NCBI GenBank assembly: GCA_031772625.1
Contig: CM062808.1
Coordinates: 471,197,655 to 471,261,654, forward strand
DNA from: Pinus tabuliformis
Taxonomy: Eukaryota; Streptophyta; Pinopsida; Pinales; Pinaceae
Reading direction: 5' to 3'
Length of the DNA: 64,000 bases
In this document: positions 12,521 to 23,118 of the stretch, piece by piece
How the letters are laid out: every line of letters begins with the position of its first letter
How positions within the stretch are numbered: position 1 is the stretch's first letter
The notes under the pieces: model-generated
What the model was told of the DNA's origin: nothing
What the model saw: the letters and a program-made list of their open reading frames with translations, nothing else
Databases searched by the model: none
Made by a program: the position numbers and the translations under genes

Positions 12521-12781
12521 TGTTGCGTTGTGTTATATTCTTTCCATGACTAGCCCACGTAGTTAACTGGGGGTTAGAGGGTGTGAGGTCACATGGGGTT
12601 TGAGGCGTACTCGTAACCCCACTTTATGGGGTCCAAGGCAGTGCCCCAGAAAATTTTGGTTTTGGGTTCCAGGGGAAAATATCTGTGTATATATGTTTTA
12701 TGTGTTATGCTCTTTCATTGTTTATTTTTTGTGTTTTAGAATTCATATGCAAGTAATTTTTGTACGGGGTTAAAACCTAAA
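12521..12781 (+). repeat. Element C 5' LTR (261 bp)
   Basis: It starts TGTTG and ends cctaaa, where the 3' LTR has CCTACA, so the terminal CA has mutated to AA here. A tgtatatatg segment is the likely TATA region. Confidence 0.9.
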
Positions 12782-12783
12782 TT

Positions 12784-12795
12784 TGGTATCGAAGC
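12784..12795 (+). other. Element C primer binding site, initiator-Met type, mutated
   Basis: TGGTATCGAAGC differs slightly from the canonical TGGTATCAGAGC complement of initiator methionine tRNA. It lies three bases after the 5' LTR. Confidence 0.8.
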
Positions 12796-12903
12796 AATTT
12801 TGGCTTCAAGGGGACGCCTTTGTTGTTGAGGGGTTTCACTCAGGCCTGTGGTAGACCCTGTTCAGTGGGAGATCTGCGAGATTGATTCTAGTGGTGAAAG
12901 AAG

Positions 12904-13735
12904 ATGACGAACAGTGGAAAGATAGAGATTGAGAAATTTAATGGTCAGAGTTTTGAGTTGTGGAAACTCAAGATGGAGGATCTGTTGGTGGATAAAGATC
13001 AATGGATCGTGGTAGATCTGGGTACTAAACCAATGGGATTATCCGATGAAGAACGGAAGAAGTTGGATCGGAAGGTAAAGAGCACAATACGATTGTGTGT
13101 CTCAGATTCAGCATTGTTGAATGTATTAGGGGAAGCTACGACGAAGGCTTTGTGGGACAAGTTAGAGACTTTGTACTAATCTAAGTCTCTGGTGAATAAA
13201 CTGTTCATATGGAAAAAGCTGTATAACCTGAGGATGAAAGATGGAGACTCAATGACATAGCATTTGAACGCATTTAATACTGTGGTAAGTCAGTTAGCAT
13301 CTGTTGATATTAAAATTTCAGATGAAGATAAGTGCATTAGTTTGTTGTGTTCTCTACCAGATTCATGGGATAGTCTAGTTATTGCAATAGGTAGCAATGC
13401 AACTGCCTTGCAGTTTGATGAAATAGTCTCATCCTTGCTGACGGAGGAGATGAGACGGAAAAATATGGAGAGCGAATGGTGATGCCATGTCTATACGAGG
13501 ACGGTCCCATAACAAAAACAAAAATAAGTCATCGAGTGGGAGATCTAAATCTAGAGGGAGATCTAAATCTCCAGGAAAACCTGTAAAGGTGGTGTGCTGG
13601 AAATGTGGAAAGGAAGGGCACTACAAAAGGGACTGTAAATCTAAAGCTCCTGATAAAGGAAAGGGATCTAATGATGCTCCTTCTATAGAGGCAAAACCAC
13701 CTCAGATGAAGGTGGGGATGTGTACTTGGCTTCTT
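12904..13735 (+). pseudogene. gag: Element C Gag (broken)
   Basis: The start at 12904 gives MTNSGKIEIEKFNGQSFE, the usual opening of copia Gag (FNG.NF..W). Stops interrupt at 13177-13179 (TAA) and 13258-13260 (TAG). A frameshift near 13,485 moves the frame before an arginine/serine-rich linker and a zinc knuckle CWKCGKEGHYKRDC at 13595-13636. All four metal ligands are present (CX2CX4HX4C). Gag packages the element RNA. Confidence 0.9.
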
Positions 13736-14967
13736 TAAGTACACATGTAGATCACGAGGCATCGTTGATTGACTCAGGTGCATCCTTTCACTTCACTCCC
13801 CATAGAGAGTGGTTCTGCGAGTATGAGAAATATGATGGTGGTGATGTCTTATTGGGGGATGACAGGAAGGCTAGAATCATTGGTCGTGGAAAAGTAAAGT
13901 TGAAGCTACAAGGTGGAAGGGTTAGAACACTTCTGGGAGTTCTGCATATTCCTGCATTAGCCATAAATCTTATTTGTGTTAGCAAGCTAGATGATGCACG
14001 TGTAAAAACAGTGTTCGAGAAGGATACCTACAAGATGGTTCGAGGAGCACTTGTATTGACGCAGGGAGTTCGGATTGGAACTTTATACAAGCTGCAAGGT
14101 AGCACTGTTGTTGATGGGTGCAATAGTTCTGTGGTTCCTGAAATTGGAGCAGAAAATCTAGTGGTCTCTGGAGAGAAGACCATGTTGTGGCATCAAAGGC
14201 TTGGACATATTGGAGAGAAGGGCCTTCGAATACTTCATGGTAAAGGTATGGTAGAAGGTATGAGTAATAGCTCTCTGGATTTTGATTTCTGTGAAAATTG
14301 TGTATATGGGAAGTAGAATCGGGTGAGTTTCCCCTCTGGTAGTAAGAGGGCGAAACAGATATTAGAGCTTGTGCACAATGATGTGTTTGGACCTGTGAAG
14401 GTTCAATCACTAGGTAAGTCTATGTACTATGTATCATTTATAGATGACTTCTCAAGGAATACATGGATATATTTCTTTAAGAAGAAATCTGAAGTCTTTG
14501 ACAGGTTTAAAGAATTTAAGGCTCTCGTGGAAAATCAGACAGAGAAGAAGATAAAGGTGCTGAGGACAGATAATGGTGGAGAGTTTTGCAGCAAGGAATT
14601 TGAAGAATTCTGTAAGAAGTGTGGTATATCACGGTAGAAGACTAATCCATATACACCTCAGAAAAATGGAGTTGCAGAAAGAATGAACAAGACGTTGATG
14701 GAAAGGGCAAGAAGCATGCCCAGTGGTGCCGGGTTAGGACAGGAATTCTGGGCAGAGGCAGTGGATACTGCATGTTACCTAGTCAACAGGTCACCTTCAT
14801 TAGCGTTGGAGGATAAGAATCCACAAGAGGTATGGACTAGTAAGAAACCCTCTCTTTCACATATAAGGGTATTTGAATGTGATGCATATATACATGTTCC
14901 AAAGGAGAAACGGACCAAGTTGGATAGTAAATCTGAAAAGTGCATCTTGGGTATAGGGATGGTTTAA
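13720..14967 (+). pseudogene. pol: Element C protease and integrase (broken)
   Basis: The protease active site is IDSGASFHFTP just after 13765. The pre-integrase zinc module follows (HQRLGHIGEKGL, then CENCVYGK, ending at 14313). The integrase core retains the first Asp (FIDDFSR), the second Asp (RTDNGGEF) and the Glu (PQKNGVAERMNKT). TAG stops at 14314-14316 and 14635-14637 stand where Gln is expected. The frame is lost at about 14,965, and the RT continues in another frame from about 15,000. These enzymes would cut the polyprotein and insert the DNA copy. Confidence 0.92.
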
Positions 14968-15164
14968 AGGGTTATAAGCTTTGGAACCCAGTAACAAGGA
15001 AGGTTGTGTACAGCCGAGATGTGGTGTTCAGAGAGGTGAAAGATGTTATTAAACATGAAGTCCAACCAAAGGAACCTAAGAAGATAGAGTTTTAGCTAAA
15101 GGAGGAAGAATCATACTCTAGAGCAGAGGAGGAATCAGAAGATGAAGAGCCACAAACTCCGGTT

Positions 15165-16832
15165 GTGAGAAGATCAGTCCGAGAAAGAAGGCAGCCAGAA
15201 AGGTATAGTTCATCTTCTTTCTGTTCAAATTTTGTTTTATCTATTACTGATGATGATCCCAGAACTATGAAGGAAGCAGTGGACTCAGAGGATGGAAAAC
15301 TCTGGAAAGAGGCCATGGTTGATGAAATGGCATCTTTGCACAAAAATGAGGCTTGGGATCTGGTGGAGTTGTCAGCTGGAAGGAAACCCATTGGCAGCAA
15401 ATGGGTATTCAAAAAGAAGACAAATGCAAAAGGAAAAGTGGAGAAATACAAACCTCGGTTGGTAGAAAAAGGTTAATCCCAGGTGCCGGGAATTGATTTT
15501 GGTGATATTTTTTCTTATGTTGCCAAGGTAACTTCTAGTAGATTACTTTTATCTGTTGTTGCTGCTTTTGATTTTGAGGAAGAATAGATGGTTGTGAAGA
15601 CAACATTTCTTCACGGGGATCTGGAAGAGGAGATCTACATGAAGCAACCTAAAGGCTTTGTGGTGAAGGGTAAGAAAGAATTGGTATGTAAGTTAAAGAA
15701 GTCTTTGTATGGGTTAAAACAGTCACCAAGGATGTGGTATCAGAAATTTGATACATTTATATGGGGACTTGGCTTCACCAGAAGAAAAGTAGATCATTGT
15801 GTGTATTTTAAATTAATTGGTGACCGTTTTATTTATCTGGTCTTATATGTGGATGATATGTCACTGGTTGGAAATGACAAAGAAATTATCCAGGATTTGA
15901 AGACCCATTTGTCCTCCAAATTTGACATGAAAGATCTTGGTGTTGCAAACTATATTTTGGGCATGGAAATTAAAAGAGATCAGACAAAGAGGAAGTTTTG
16001 GTTAAACTCGAGGAAGTATTTCATGACAATATTGTAGAGGTTTAATATGCAGGACAGTAAACCGGTGAAGGTTCCTATTCCTGTAGGTGTGAGGTTATCT
16101 GTTGAACAGTGTCCCAAGACACAAGAAGAGGAAGAGGACATGTCCCGTGTTCCATATGCAAGTGCAGTCGATAGCCTGATGTATGCAATGGTCTATACTA
16201 GACTACACATTGAACATGCAGTGGGAGTATTGAGCATGTTTATGTCAAAACCAGGGAAGGAGCATTGGACAACAGTGAGGCGGGTTTTCAGGTATTTGTG
16301 TGGCACTAGTGATTATGGTTTGTGCTACCAAGGAAGACCAGGATTGGACAAAGTGTTGGATATTCGTGGCTTTGTTGATGCAGACTGGGCTGGAGATCTA
16401 GATTAAAGAAGATCTACAAGTGGGTATGTATTTAACCTATTTGGAGGTGCAGTCAGTTGGATGAGTAAGAAACAATCTGTAGTGGCACTATCAACTACAA
16501 AGGCAAAATACATGGCAGCCACTCATGCAAGCAAGGAAGCAGTTTGGTTGTAGAGACTATGTTCAAGTATGGGGTTAGTACAGGAAGCTATAAGGATAGA
16601 CTGTGACAGCCAAAGTGAAATTTTCTTGGCAAAGAACCCTGCATATCATTCAAAGACAAAGCACATTGATGTTCAGTATCACTTTGTGAGGGATATGATA
16701 GAAAACAAAAAGGTGTTGCTGGTAAAGGTGGACACTTTGAAGAATACTGCAGATGCATTGACAAAATCTATGAGCTCTGAGAAGTTCTCTTGGTGTAGAG
16801 AAACAATGGGCGTTGCAGGGCTAGATAAATGA
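15165..16832 (+). pseudogene. pol: Element C reverse transcriptase and RNase H (broken)
   Basis: The RT (copia type) starts with the segment KEAVDSEDGKLWKEAM and has the intact catalytic YVDD at 15846-15857. RNase H follows, with FVDADWAGDLD at about 16371-16403 and the conserved KTKHIDVQYHFVRD tail. Stops lie near 15474-15476, at 15585-15587 (TAG), 16035-16037 (TAG), 16404-16406 (TAA) and 16551-16553 (TAG). The TGA at 16830-16832 is the natural end. The catalytic residues that I can see remain, so inactivation is by stops and not by active-site loss. Confidence 0.92.
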
Positions 16833-16870
16833 CTAAGCTCTCTTGTGGCCCCTTATGGAAAGAAAACAAC

Positions 16871-16881
16871 AAGTGGGAGAA
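16871..16881 (+). other. Element C polypurine tract
   Basis: The sequence aagtgggagaa sits immediately before the 3' LTR and primes plus-strand DNA. Confidence 0.8.
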
Positions 16882-17142
16882 TGTTGGGTTGTGTTATATT
16901 CTTTCCATGACTAGCCCACGTAGTTAACTGGGGTTAGAGGGGGGGAGGTCACATGGGGTTTGAGGCGTACCCGTAACCCCCACCTTATGGGGTCCAGGGC
17001 AATGCCCTGGAAAATTTTGGTTTTGGGATCGAGGGGAAAATATCTGCGTATATGTGCTTTATGTATTACTCTCTCACATTGTTTATTTTCTGTGTTTTAG
17101 AATTCGTATGCAGATAATTTCTGTACAGGGTTAAAACCTACA
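16882..17142 (+). repeat. Element C 3' LTR (261 bp)
   Basis: It starts TGTTGGG, ends CCTACA and is followed by the tattt duplication. It has exactly the same length as the 5' LTR. Confidence 0.92.
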
Positions 17143-17314
17143 TATTTCAGTATTTTACATTAATGAAATGAAGTATTATTTATGCTGCATCTCTGTGTTT
17201 ATCTTTATCTCTGTTTTTCTTTGCATATCCCCAACGAGGTTGGGATATAAGGAGTTAGGGCTTGAACTAGTTGAACCTTTGCAATACTAGCCTCACAAAT
17301 CCTGATGGCCTCCC

Positions 17315-18240
17315 ATGGCAGATAAAAAGAAAGATGAGGGGGCAGGAGATCCTATCAAAATCTTGCTCAAAGAAGCCCTCAAGCGACAAAGGAACACGAT
17401 GATGGACAACTTTTCCCAGATCCTTTAGTGACTACCCAGGGGCAATGCATCGGCTTCCAACAGCTACTCTAGAAATGCCACGATGTTTAAGGTACAAGTT
17501 AATTTTGAAATCCCCATATTTGAGGGTCAGATAGACATAGATGTCGTCAATAAATGGTTAAATCTGCTAGAGGGTTATTTTTTTGTTCATGATTTTTCCA
17601 GTCAAGAAAAGACTATTTTCGCTCTTCTCAAAGCAGCCCCCCACGTTAAGGACTGGTGGGAAACCTATTGCAATCAGAAGGATGAAAGTATAGGCTCACT
17701 ATTTTCAATTGCACCAACTTGAGATTCATTTCGAGATGCCATCAAGGAGCAATACTACCCTGTCGGAAGCTATGAGGATCAATACATAAAGTGGACCACG
17801 CTGCAACAGGGAAGGAACCAAGATGTGCTGGATTTTACCAATATTTTCCATACCCTTCGCACAAATTTGGGTATCAAGGATTCAGAGTAGCATTTTGTAC
17901 TCAAATATCGCGGCTGCCTACACAAGTACATCCAGGAAGAAAAATAATTCCTAAACATCCCCTCACTCGGCACAGCATACCGATATGCCATCAAGGTCGA
18001 GAAAAAGTTTAAACAAAAGGAGAGAGACTTTGGATTTGTGAATCCAAAGCAAGGGAAAGGTGCCCCCAAACCACAGAACAAAGGACAAAGCTAAGGTGGG
18101 GTGGGCCAAGACAACCTGCCAAAGCTGCAAGAAAAGAACAGCGTCGTGAAGCCAAAAAAGGACACGGGAAAGTGGTGTGAATTCCATAAGAGCTCTACTC
18201 ACAACACAAGTGAGTGTCATGCCAAGTAGTCACTCGTGGC
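17315..18240 (+). pseudogene. gag: Element B Gag (broken)
   Basis: The ATG at 17315 opens MADKKKDEGAGDPIKILL. A capsid-like core includes VNFEIPIFEGQIDIDVVNKW and a WWETY motif near 17655. A zinc-knuckle-like segment WCEFHKSSTHNTSEC at 18173-18217 has the spacing CX2HX4HX4C. This CHHC variant is common in plant chromovirus Gag. Stops include 17720-17722 (TGA, expected Trp), 17888-17890 (TAG, expected Gln) and 18227-18229 (TAG, expected Gln). The core resembles that of element A (VKFDLPMYAGE against VNFEIPIFEGQ), which suggests related capsids. Confidence 0.85.
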
Positions 18241-18399
18241 TAAACTAAAGGTTTCAGAATCAGATGCATGTTCTGACTCTTAGTCAGAACCCAACAAGGG
18301 GAATGACAAAGGGAAGCAAATTATCGATGCAGAGCCCAACACCACTGTTGCCACCATGAAGATATGGAAGGAGGAACCCGAAGATCTAGAGGAGGAGGA

Positions 18400-18850
18400 G
18401 CGTCTCTTCCACTCCCATATGTGGGTAAAGGGCTACCCACTACAGTTCATTGTTGATAGCAGAAGCCAAAAGAACCTCATTTCGGCAGAGGTCGCGAAGT
18501 AGCTGGGCTTAACGACCATAGTAGATCCACAACTGTACACCATTAGGTGGCTTCACCAAGGACGGGATCTTCACGTGAGCCAGTAGTGTCGCCTTCCATA
18601 CAACATCAAGCCCTTCACGGATGAGGTATTGTGTGACATTGCTCCCCTTGAATTTTGTGATGTTTTATTAGGAAAACCATACTTGTGGAAGTGACATGCT
18701 GTGTATGAATCAAGGCCCCATGTTGTTATTGTTACTTTTGGAAATAAGTTGTACAGGATACTGGAGGTAGCACTACCTACCACCATCTCTTTGGTTACTA
18801 CAAAACAATGAAGTAAGCTCATTTCCAAAACCGAGAAATTTGTTTTCCTG
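18400..18850 (+). pseudogene. pol: Element B aspartic protease (broken)
   Basis: The active-site region reads FIVDSRSQKNLIS near 18449-18490, where the family has D-S/T-G. The Gly has become Arg, a change expected to abolish activity. TAG at 18500-18502 replaces a likely Gln. Further stops follow near 18588, 18692 and 18811. The segment LDFCDVLLGKPYLW-like near 18650-18690 is the usual C-terminal protease motif. Confidence 0.8.
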
Positions 18851-20290
18851 ATGATACACCCTCAAGCAAAGAAGAAGACGATGGCCATGACCTCCAGACA
18901 GGGCCCCTCAACACGACAACTACACACGGACAAGGTTGTGGAGGAGTACGAAGACATCTTCACCTCCCCTGCAGGGGTTCCTCTGCACTATCAGGTCAAG
19001 CACTCCATCGATCTGACCCCAGGTGTGCCGCTGCCCAATGGACCAATCTATCAGTGCTCCATTCTGGAGAATGATGAAATCAAGAGGAAGATTTAGGAGC
19101 TGCTATAGAAAGGTCACATCCATCTAATTTCATCACCCTGTGGGAGCCCAATCATGTTGGTACAGAAGAAGGATGGGACTTAGAGACTCTGTACTGACTA
19201 TCAGGTGCTGAACAAGATCACTGTCTGTAATAGGTACCCGATCCCATGGATTGATGACCTCCTGGACCAACTAAAGGGGGCAAAATATTTCAGCAAGATC
19301 GATTTGAAGTTAGGATATCACCAGGTACCAATCGAACCCTCCTATGTGTGGAAGACTTCTTTCAAAGCCAAGGAGGGCCTTTTCGAATGGTTGGTTATGC
19401 CTTTCGAATTGACGAATGCTCCTGCAACCTTCCTGAGGCTAATGGATGACATATTGCAGCCATTCACCAACTCATTTGTAGTGGTATACTTGGATGACAT
19501 CCTGATCTTCAGCCAAAGTTTGGAAGAGCACCTCCACCACATCCGACAGGTTCTCCAAACACTGCGACAACATAAGTTGTGTGCCAATTTGGAGAAATGA
19601 ACTTTTGGCATGACCCAGGTTTAGTATCTGGGATACATTATTGATGAACAGGGAGTGCATGTGGATCTAGCCAAGATCCAAGTCATTCGGGATTGGCCAT
19701 CTCTAACCACTCTGACAGAGCTCCGCAACTTTCTAGGTCTTGCCAACTTCTACCGCAGGTTCGTGTTGAGATTTTCTCATATCACTTGGCCCTCGCGTTA
19801 AGTCACCAAGGGAGGAGCGAAAGAAAAATTATTTTGTCTGAATCTCAACAGAAGGTGTTCACAAAGTTGAAATATTGCCTCTACATGGCACCAGTGCTCG
19901 CATTACCAGACTTGCAACAACCATTTGAGGTCGAGACAGATGCCTCTGACTATGCTATTGGGGCAGTCCTTACTCAACACGGGCATCTAGTGGCATATCA
20001 CAATGAGACACTTTCAGACACAATCCAAAATTGTCCCACTTATGAAAAAAAGATGTATTTGATTGTGCAGGCCTGTAGAAAATGGAAGAATTACATTTTG
20101 GGGAAGGAAATGGTCATCCACATAGACCACTGACCCCTGCAGTTCATACGGACCCAAGGGAAATTACAGAATGATCACCATTAGAAGTGGTCCACATACC
20201 TGCAACAGTTCCATTTGAATATCAAGTATAAGAAGGGCAGCACCAATAATGTTGCAGATTTCCTTAGCCGACCACCGATCATGGCGTTAA
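18851..20290 (+). pseudogene. pol: Element B reverse transcriptase and RNase H (broken)
   Basis: The RT has the usual gypsy blocks: PNGPIYQCS near 19035, CTDYQVLNKITV at about 19195, IDDLLDQLKGAKYFSKIDLKLGYHQ near 19240-19320, and the catalytic YLDD intact at 19487-19498. RNase H keeps the first Asp in VETDASDYAIGAVLTQ near 19930-19980. Stops include TAG at 19094-19096, 19106-19108 and 19622-19624, and TGA at 20131-20133. A frameshift lies near 19,830. This native RNase H looks complete, unlike those of D and F. Confidence 0.92.
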
Positions 20291-20419
20291 CCACCGTGCT
20301 CAACTCTTGTGGGCACGAGATTTCTGATTGGCCAGTTCTCTACAAAAGTTATCCAGAATTCGGCCACACATACCAGACACTCTTGGAGGGTTAGCATGTT
20401 CCATATTTTCACCTCCAGG

Positions 20420-21800
20420 ATGCCCTGTTATGCCACCTGGGTCACCTTTGTGTTCCTTCAATCGAGCACGCCAAGATGATTTGGGAAGCACACTATAGTC
20501 AGGCTACTGGGCATTTCGGGGTCGAGAAAATGGTGTCAGTACTGCAGAAGTATTTCTATTGGCTGAATCTTCGATAGGATGTCAGGAAGTACATCAGATC
20601 ATGCACTGCCTGCGCCATTGCCAAACCGACCATCAAGAAGCAAGGCCTCTATACCCTGCTGCCTACCCCTAGTCAACCTTGGGAATACATCTCCATGGAT
20701 TACATGTCAGGCCTTCCTTCAACTAAGCATGGAAATGACTGTGTTTTCTTGGTCATTGATAAGTTCTCGAAGATGGCCATTATGTCGGCCTACAAGAAGA
20801 ATATCACAGCAGAAGCCACTGCTAAACTCTTCTTTGAACAAGTGTGGGTACACTTTGGGATCCCACAGTCTATCATCTTAGATCAGGATGGCAGGTTCCT
20901 CAGTACATTTTGGTCCAGTCTTTGGTCGATGCTGGATACAAAACTCACTAAGTCCACAGCTTTCCATCCTCAAATTGATGGTCAGATAGAGGTTGTCAAT
21001 AGGATGATCGTACACATTCTACGCATGTACAACTCAAAGCATCCACGCACATGGGATGAGAGCCTCCCCTATGTTTAGCACAGCTACAACCAGGCTCTTC
21101 ATAGCTCGACTAGCCACAACCCTTTTCAGGTGGGCTTGGGATTCCAGCCGCTATGTCCAATTGATGTGGTCATGCCATTTGCAGCGACTCATGTAGATTC
21201 AGCTCATGTCTAGTCTAAAACAGATAAGGCAACCAGCTTCATTAAGCACATCCAACATATTCACTAGCAGATCCATAACATTATGGAGAAATCAAATGCC
21301 AAGTACAAGTAGACACATGATCAGCATCGAGTGCCACACAAGTTTCAAGTGGGCGACAAAGTCTGGTTGCATTTGCAAAAGGAACGCCTTACCGGAGCCT
21401 ATTGGAAACTCAAACAACTCCGATATGGTCCTTACACATTACCAAGGCTATGGGAGACAATGCATTTGAGCTCAGCATTCCCCCATTCCTTTTCCTGCAC
21501 CCAGTGTTCAATGTGGACCACCTTCAGCCATACTTTCCACCATTACTAGACACATCCGACATTGCAGAACAACTCACGCCCACAGAGTTAAATCTAGATT
21601 ACATGGAACAACCTGCAACTGATCAGATCATGGACACACAGATCAAGCACACTCACCAACAGAATATCCAATTGTATCTAGTTGTCAAAGCAGGCCAACT
21701 CCTTGACCAAGGCAAGTGGCTCACCAGGGACCAAGTTCAGCAGAAGCTTCCTTGTCTCATGGAGGAACTCAACGCAATGGGGACCATTGCTTCCTAAGGG
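20420..21800 (+). pseudogene. pol: Element B integrase with GPY/F and chromodomain-like tail (broken)
   Basis: The zinc module is GHFGVEKM followed by CTACAIAK near 20600-20625. The catalytic core shows Asp (SMDYMSGLP), Asp (ILDQDGRF) and Glu (DGQIEVVNRM), all present between 20690 and 21000. GPY/F appears as LRYGPYTL near 21420-21445. The final segment (about 21610-21790) contains IMDTQIKHTHQQ and YLVVKAG, then GKWLTRDQVQQKLP. This fits a diverged chromodomain, the module that directs chromoviruses to marked chromatin. TAG stops at 20392, 20575, 21076, 21211 and 21310 replace expected Gln residues. A frameshift lies near 21,440. Confidence 0.85.
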
Positions 21801-21808
21801 GGGAGGAA
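21796..21808 (+). other. Element B polypurine tract
   Basis: The sequence aaggggggaggaa lies directly before the 3' LTR. It is nearly the same as element A's tract at 11288-11298. Confidence 0.85.
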
Positions 21809-22428
21809 TGATCCAGGTGGATATTGGTGGCCACCAGCCAATTCCACTTGGACCCCCACCATTGTTTCTTTCAGCTTTTCAGTTTCCTTCATTGTAGCAC
21901 AATTTACTATTTTTAGCAGTTTTTCGGGTCCAGAACTTCTGCAGCCATTTTGAGGCCCTAAACGACGTTTTTTTGGGAAAACTGCGAGCAACATGTGTCC
22001 ATGGACTTATGTTTCTCTTCCCAAAGTTGTATTTCTCGGATAGATCTTTCTAACGAGATATTGTGTGCATCAAACAGAGATCATATGCCAAAGTTACGAC
22101 CCCGGGAAGTTGATGTACCAATTTGCCCAAACAGGGCCCACAATTTGGTGTTTCATCTTCTAGGGTTAGGCTTTTGGATGTTTAGGGTTTTCCATTCTTT
22201 CTCAACAATAAATAGGCCTTCGAGCCTCATTGTAACACAGTCAGAGGCATGTAACCGCCACATCTCTTCTTAGAGATAAGCTACCATCGCCCTAGCTGGT
22301 TTATTTCCATTGTTGTTTGTAAGCATATTTCAGTATTTTACATTAATGAAATGAGGTATTATTTATGTTGCATCTCTGTGTTTATGGTTATCTCTGTAAT
22401 TTGTTGCATTTTGTTTAAATCTGGATCA
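21809..22428 (+). repeat. Element B 3' LTR (620 bp)
   Basis: It begins TGATCCAGGTGGAT and ends CTGGATCA, followed by the gccgc duplication at 22429-22433. The 5' copy diverges by about 11% in the compared part. The first 14 bases are identical to the start of element A's LTR. Confidence 0.93.
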
Positions 22429-23118
22429 GCCGCCAAGTTCAACACGCTGTTAAAGGATTTTTCCATGTCTGTAAGGGTTGTTTCCACATACTATTAAGGG
22501 CCCTGAGAACCTCTGTTGGAAAATTCCCACTTGCTGAACTTTGTCATTTGTTTGGAACTGCCCGAGTATTGAGGGATTTTGTTGCCAACTTATATAAAGT
22601 ACCACCCGTATCGAAGAAAGGCAGAGAGGAATGTCATATTAGTTCAAAAGCTATTAAGCGTAGCAAACCCTGACCTAGCAGCAAGCCAGGACCTCGCCTT
22701 GAGCAGTAAGGAGGTTCCGAGAAGGTGCAAAAGGCACAATTATCCGAATTGGGTGTTCAGATAAGCGTTTTTGCACGATTTTTCACCAGGATTTTAGTGG
22801 TACTGTCAATTTCTGAAGCTATGCTCTCCATTCTTCGTCCATCTTCCATACTAGAGGTATAAGTATTGTAGTTGAATGTTGCTTTTACTTTTATCTCTTT
22901 TTATGCCACTTAATGAAAGAAGGTCTCCCCACTATTGAGCAAGGACTGGAGACATAGTCCAAATTGTACGAACTCCATAATCAAATATTTGTGTCATAAT
23001 TTTCTTGCTTATCGTGTTATTTATGCATTGTTTTAAGTGTTTTTAAGTTCCATGGTTAATTATCTCTGTTTCATGTAATTCTGATGCATCTATAAGTAAA
23101 AGATATTGGATCAAAAAG

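Larger units (their letters stand above)
12521..17142 (+). mobile_element. Element C: Ty1/copia retrotransposon inside B's LTR
   Basis: The element is 4,622 bp with 261-bp LTRs and a perfect tattt duplication at 12516-12520 and 17143-17147. The domain order protease, integrase, RT, RNase H defines Ty1/copia. All domains are recognisable, but the polyprotein is split by at least eight stops, nearly all TAG or TAA at expected Gln codons, and by frameshifts near 13,485, 13,735 and 15,000. By eye the LTRs differ at about 10%. Confidence 0.95.
12000..17237 (+). repeat. Element B 5' LTR, split by element C and lacking its 3' end
   Basis: The part left of C is 12000-12520 and the part right of C is 17148 to about 17237. 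Similarity to the 3' LTR stops shortly after tctctgt near 17212. The last roughly 30 bases, including CTGGATCA, and the expected primer binding site are missing. The sequence runs straight into atccccaacgagg, so a deletion removed the LTR/leader junction. Confidence 0.8.
12000..22428 (+). mobile_element. Element B: Ty3/gypsy retrotransposon (chromovirus-like), interrupted by C
   Basis: B is inserted in the 3' LTR of A, with gccgc duplicated at 11995-11999 and 22429-22433. Without C it is about 5.8 kb. Its LTR starts TGATCCAG and ends CTGGATCA, a perfect 8-bp terminal inverted repeat. The order gag, protease, RT, RNase H, integrase, then a chromodomain-like tail is typical of plant chromoviruses. 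Coding is broken by many stops and at least two frameshifts. By eye the LTRs differ at about 11% of the first 285 positions. Confidence 0.92.
7524..23113 (+). mobile_element. Element A: gag-only LTR retrotransposon, interrupted by B and C
   Basis: The boundaries are an LTR at 7524-8851 and its partner at 11300-23113, which is split by element B. The whole is flanked by aaaag at 7519-7523 and 23114-23118. LTRs start TGATCC and end GGATCA. A methionine-initiator-type primer site follows the 5' LTR and a purine tract precedes the 3' LTR. The internal region is only about 2.4 kb and encodes Gag with a zinc knuckle and a G-patch-like segment. There is no protease, reverse transcriptase, RNase H or integrase, so this copy is non-autonomous and its enzymes had to come from another element. 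The first 300 bases of the two LTRs differ at roughly 12% of positions by eye, so the insertion is old. Confidence 0.9.
11300..23113 (+). repeat. Element A 3' LTR, split by element B
   Basis: The left part is 11300-11999 and the right part 22434-23113. They join at the gccgc duplication left by element B. The combined length is about 1.38 kb. The LTR ends GGATCA at 23113 and is followed by the aaaag duplication. The right part holds the TATA box at 22591-22599. Confidence 0.9.

Noticed and set aside
21206..21549. Extra overlapping small genes in the integrase tail of B
   Set aside because: They are other-frame readings of the GPY/F region produced by the frameshift near 21,440.
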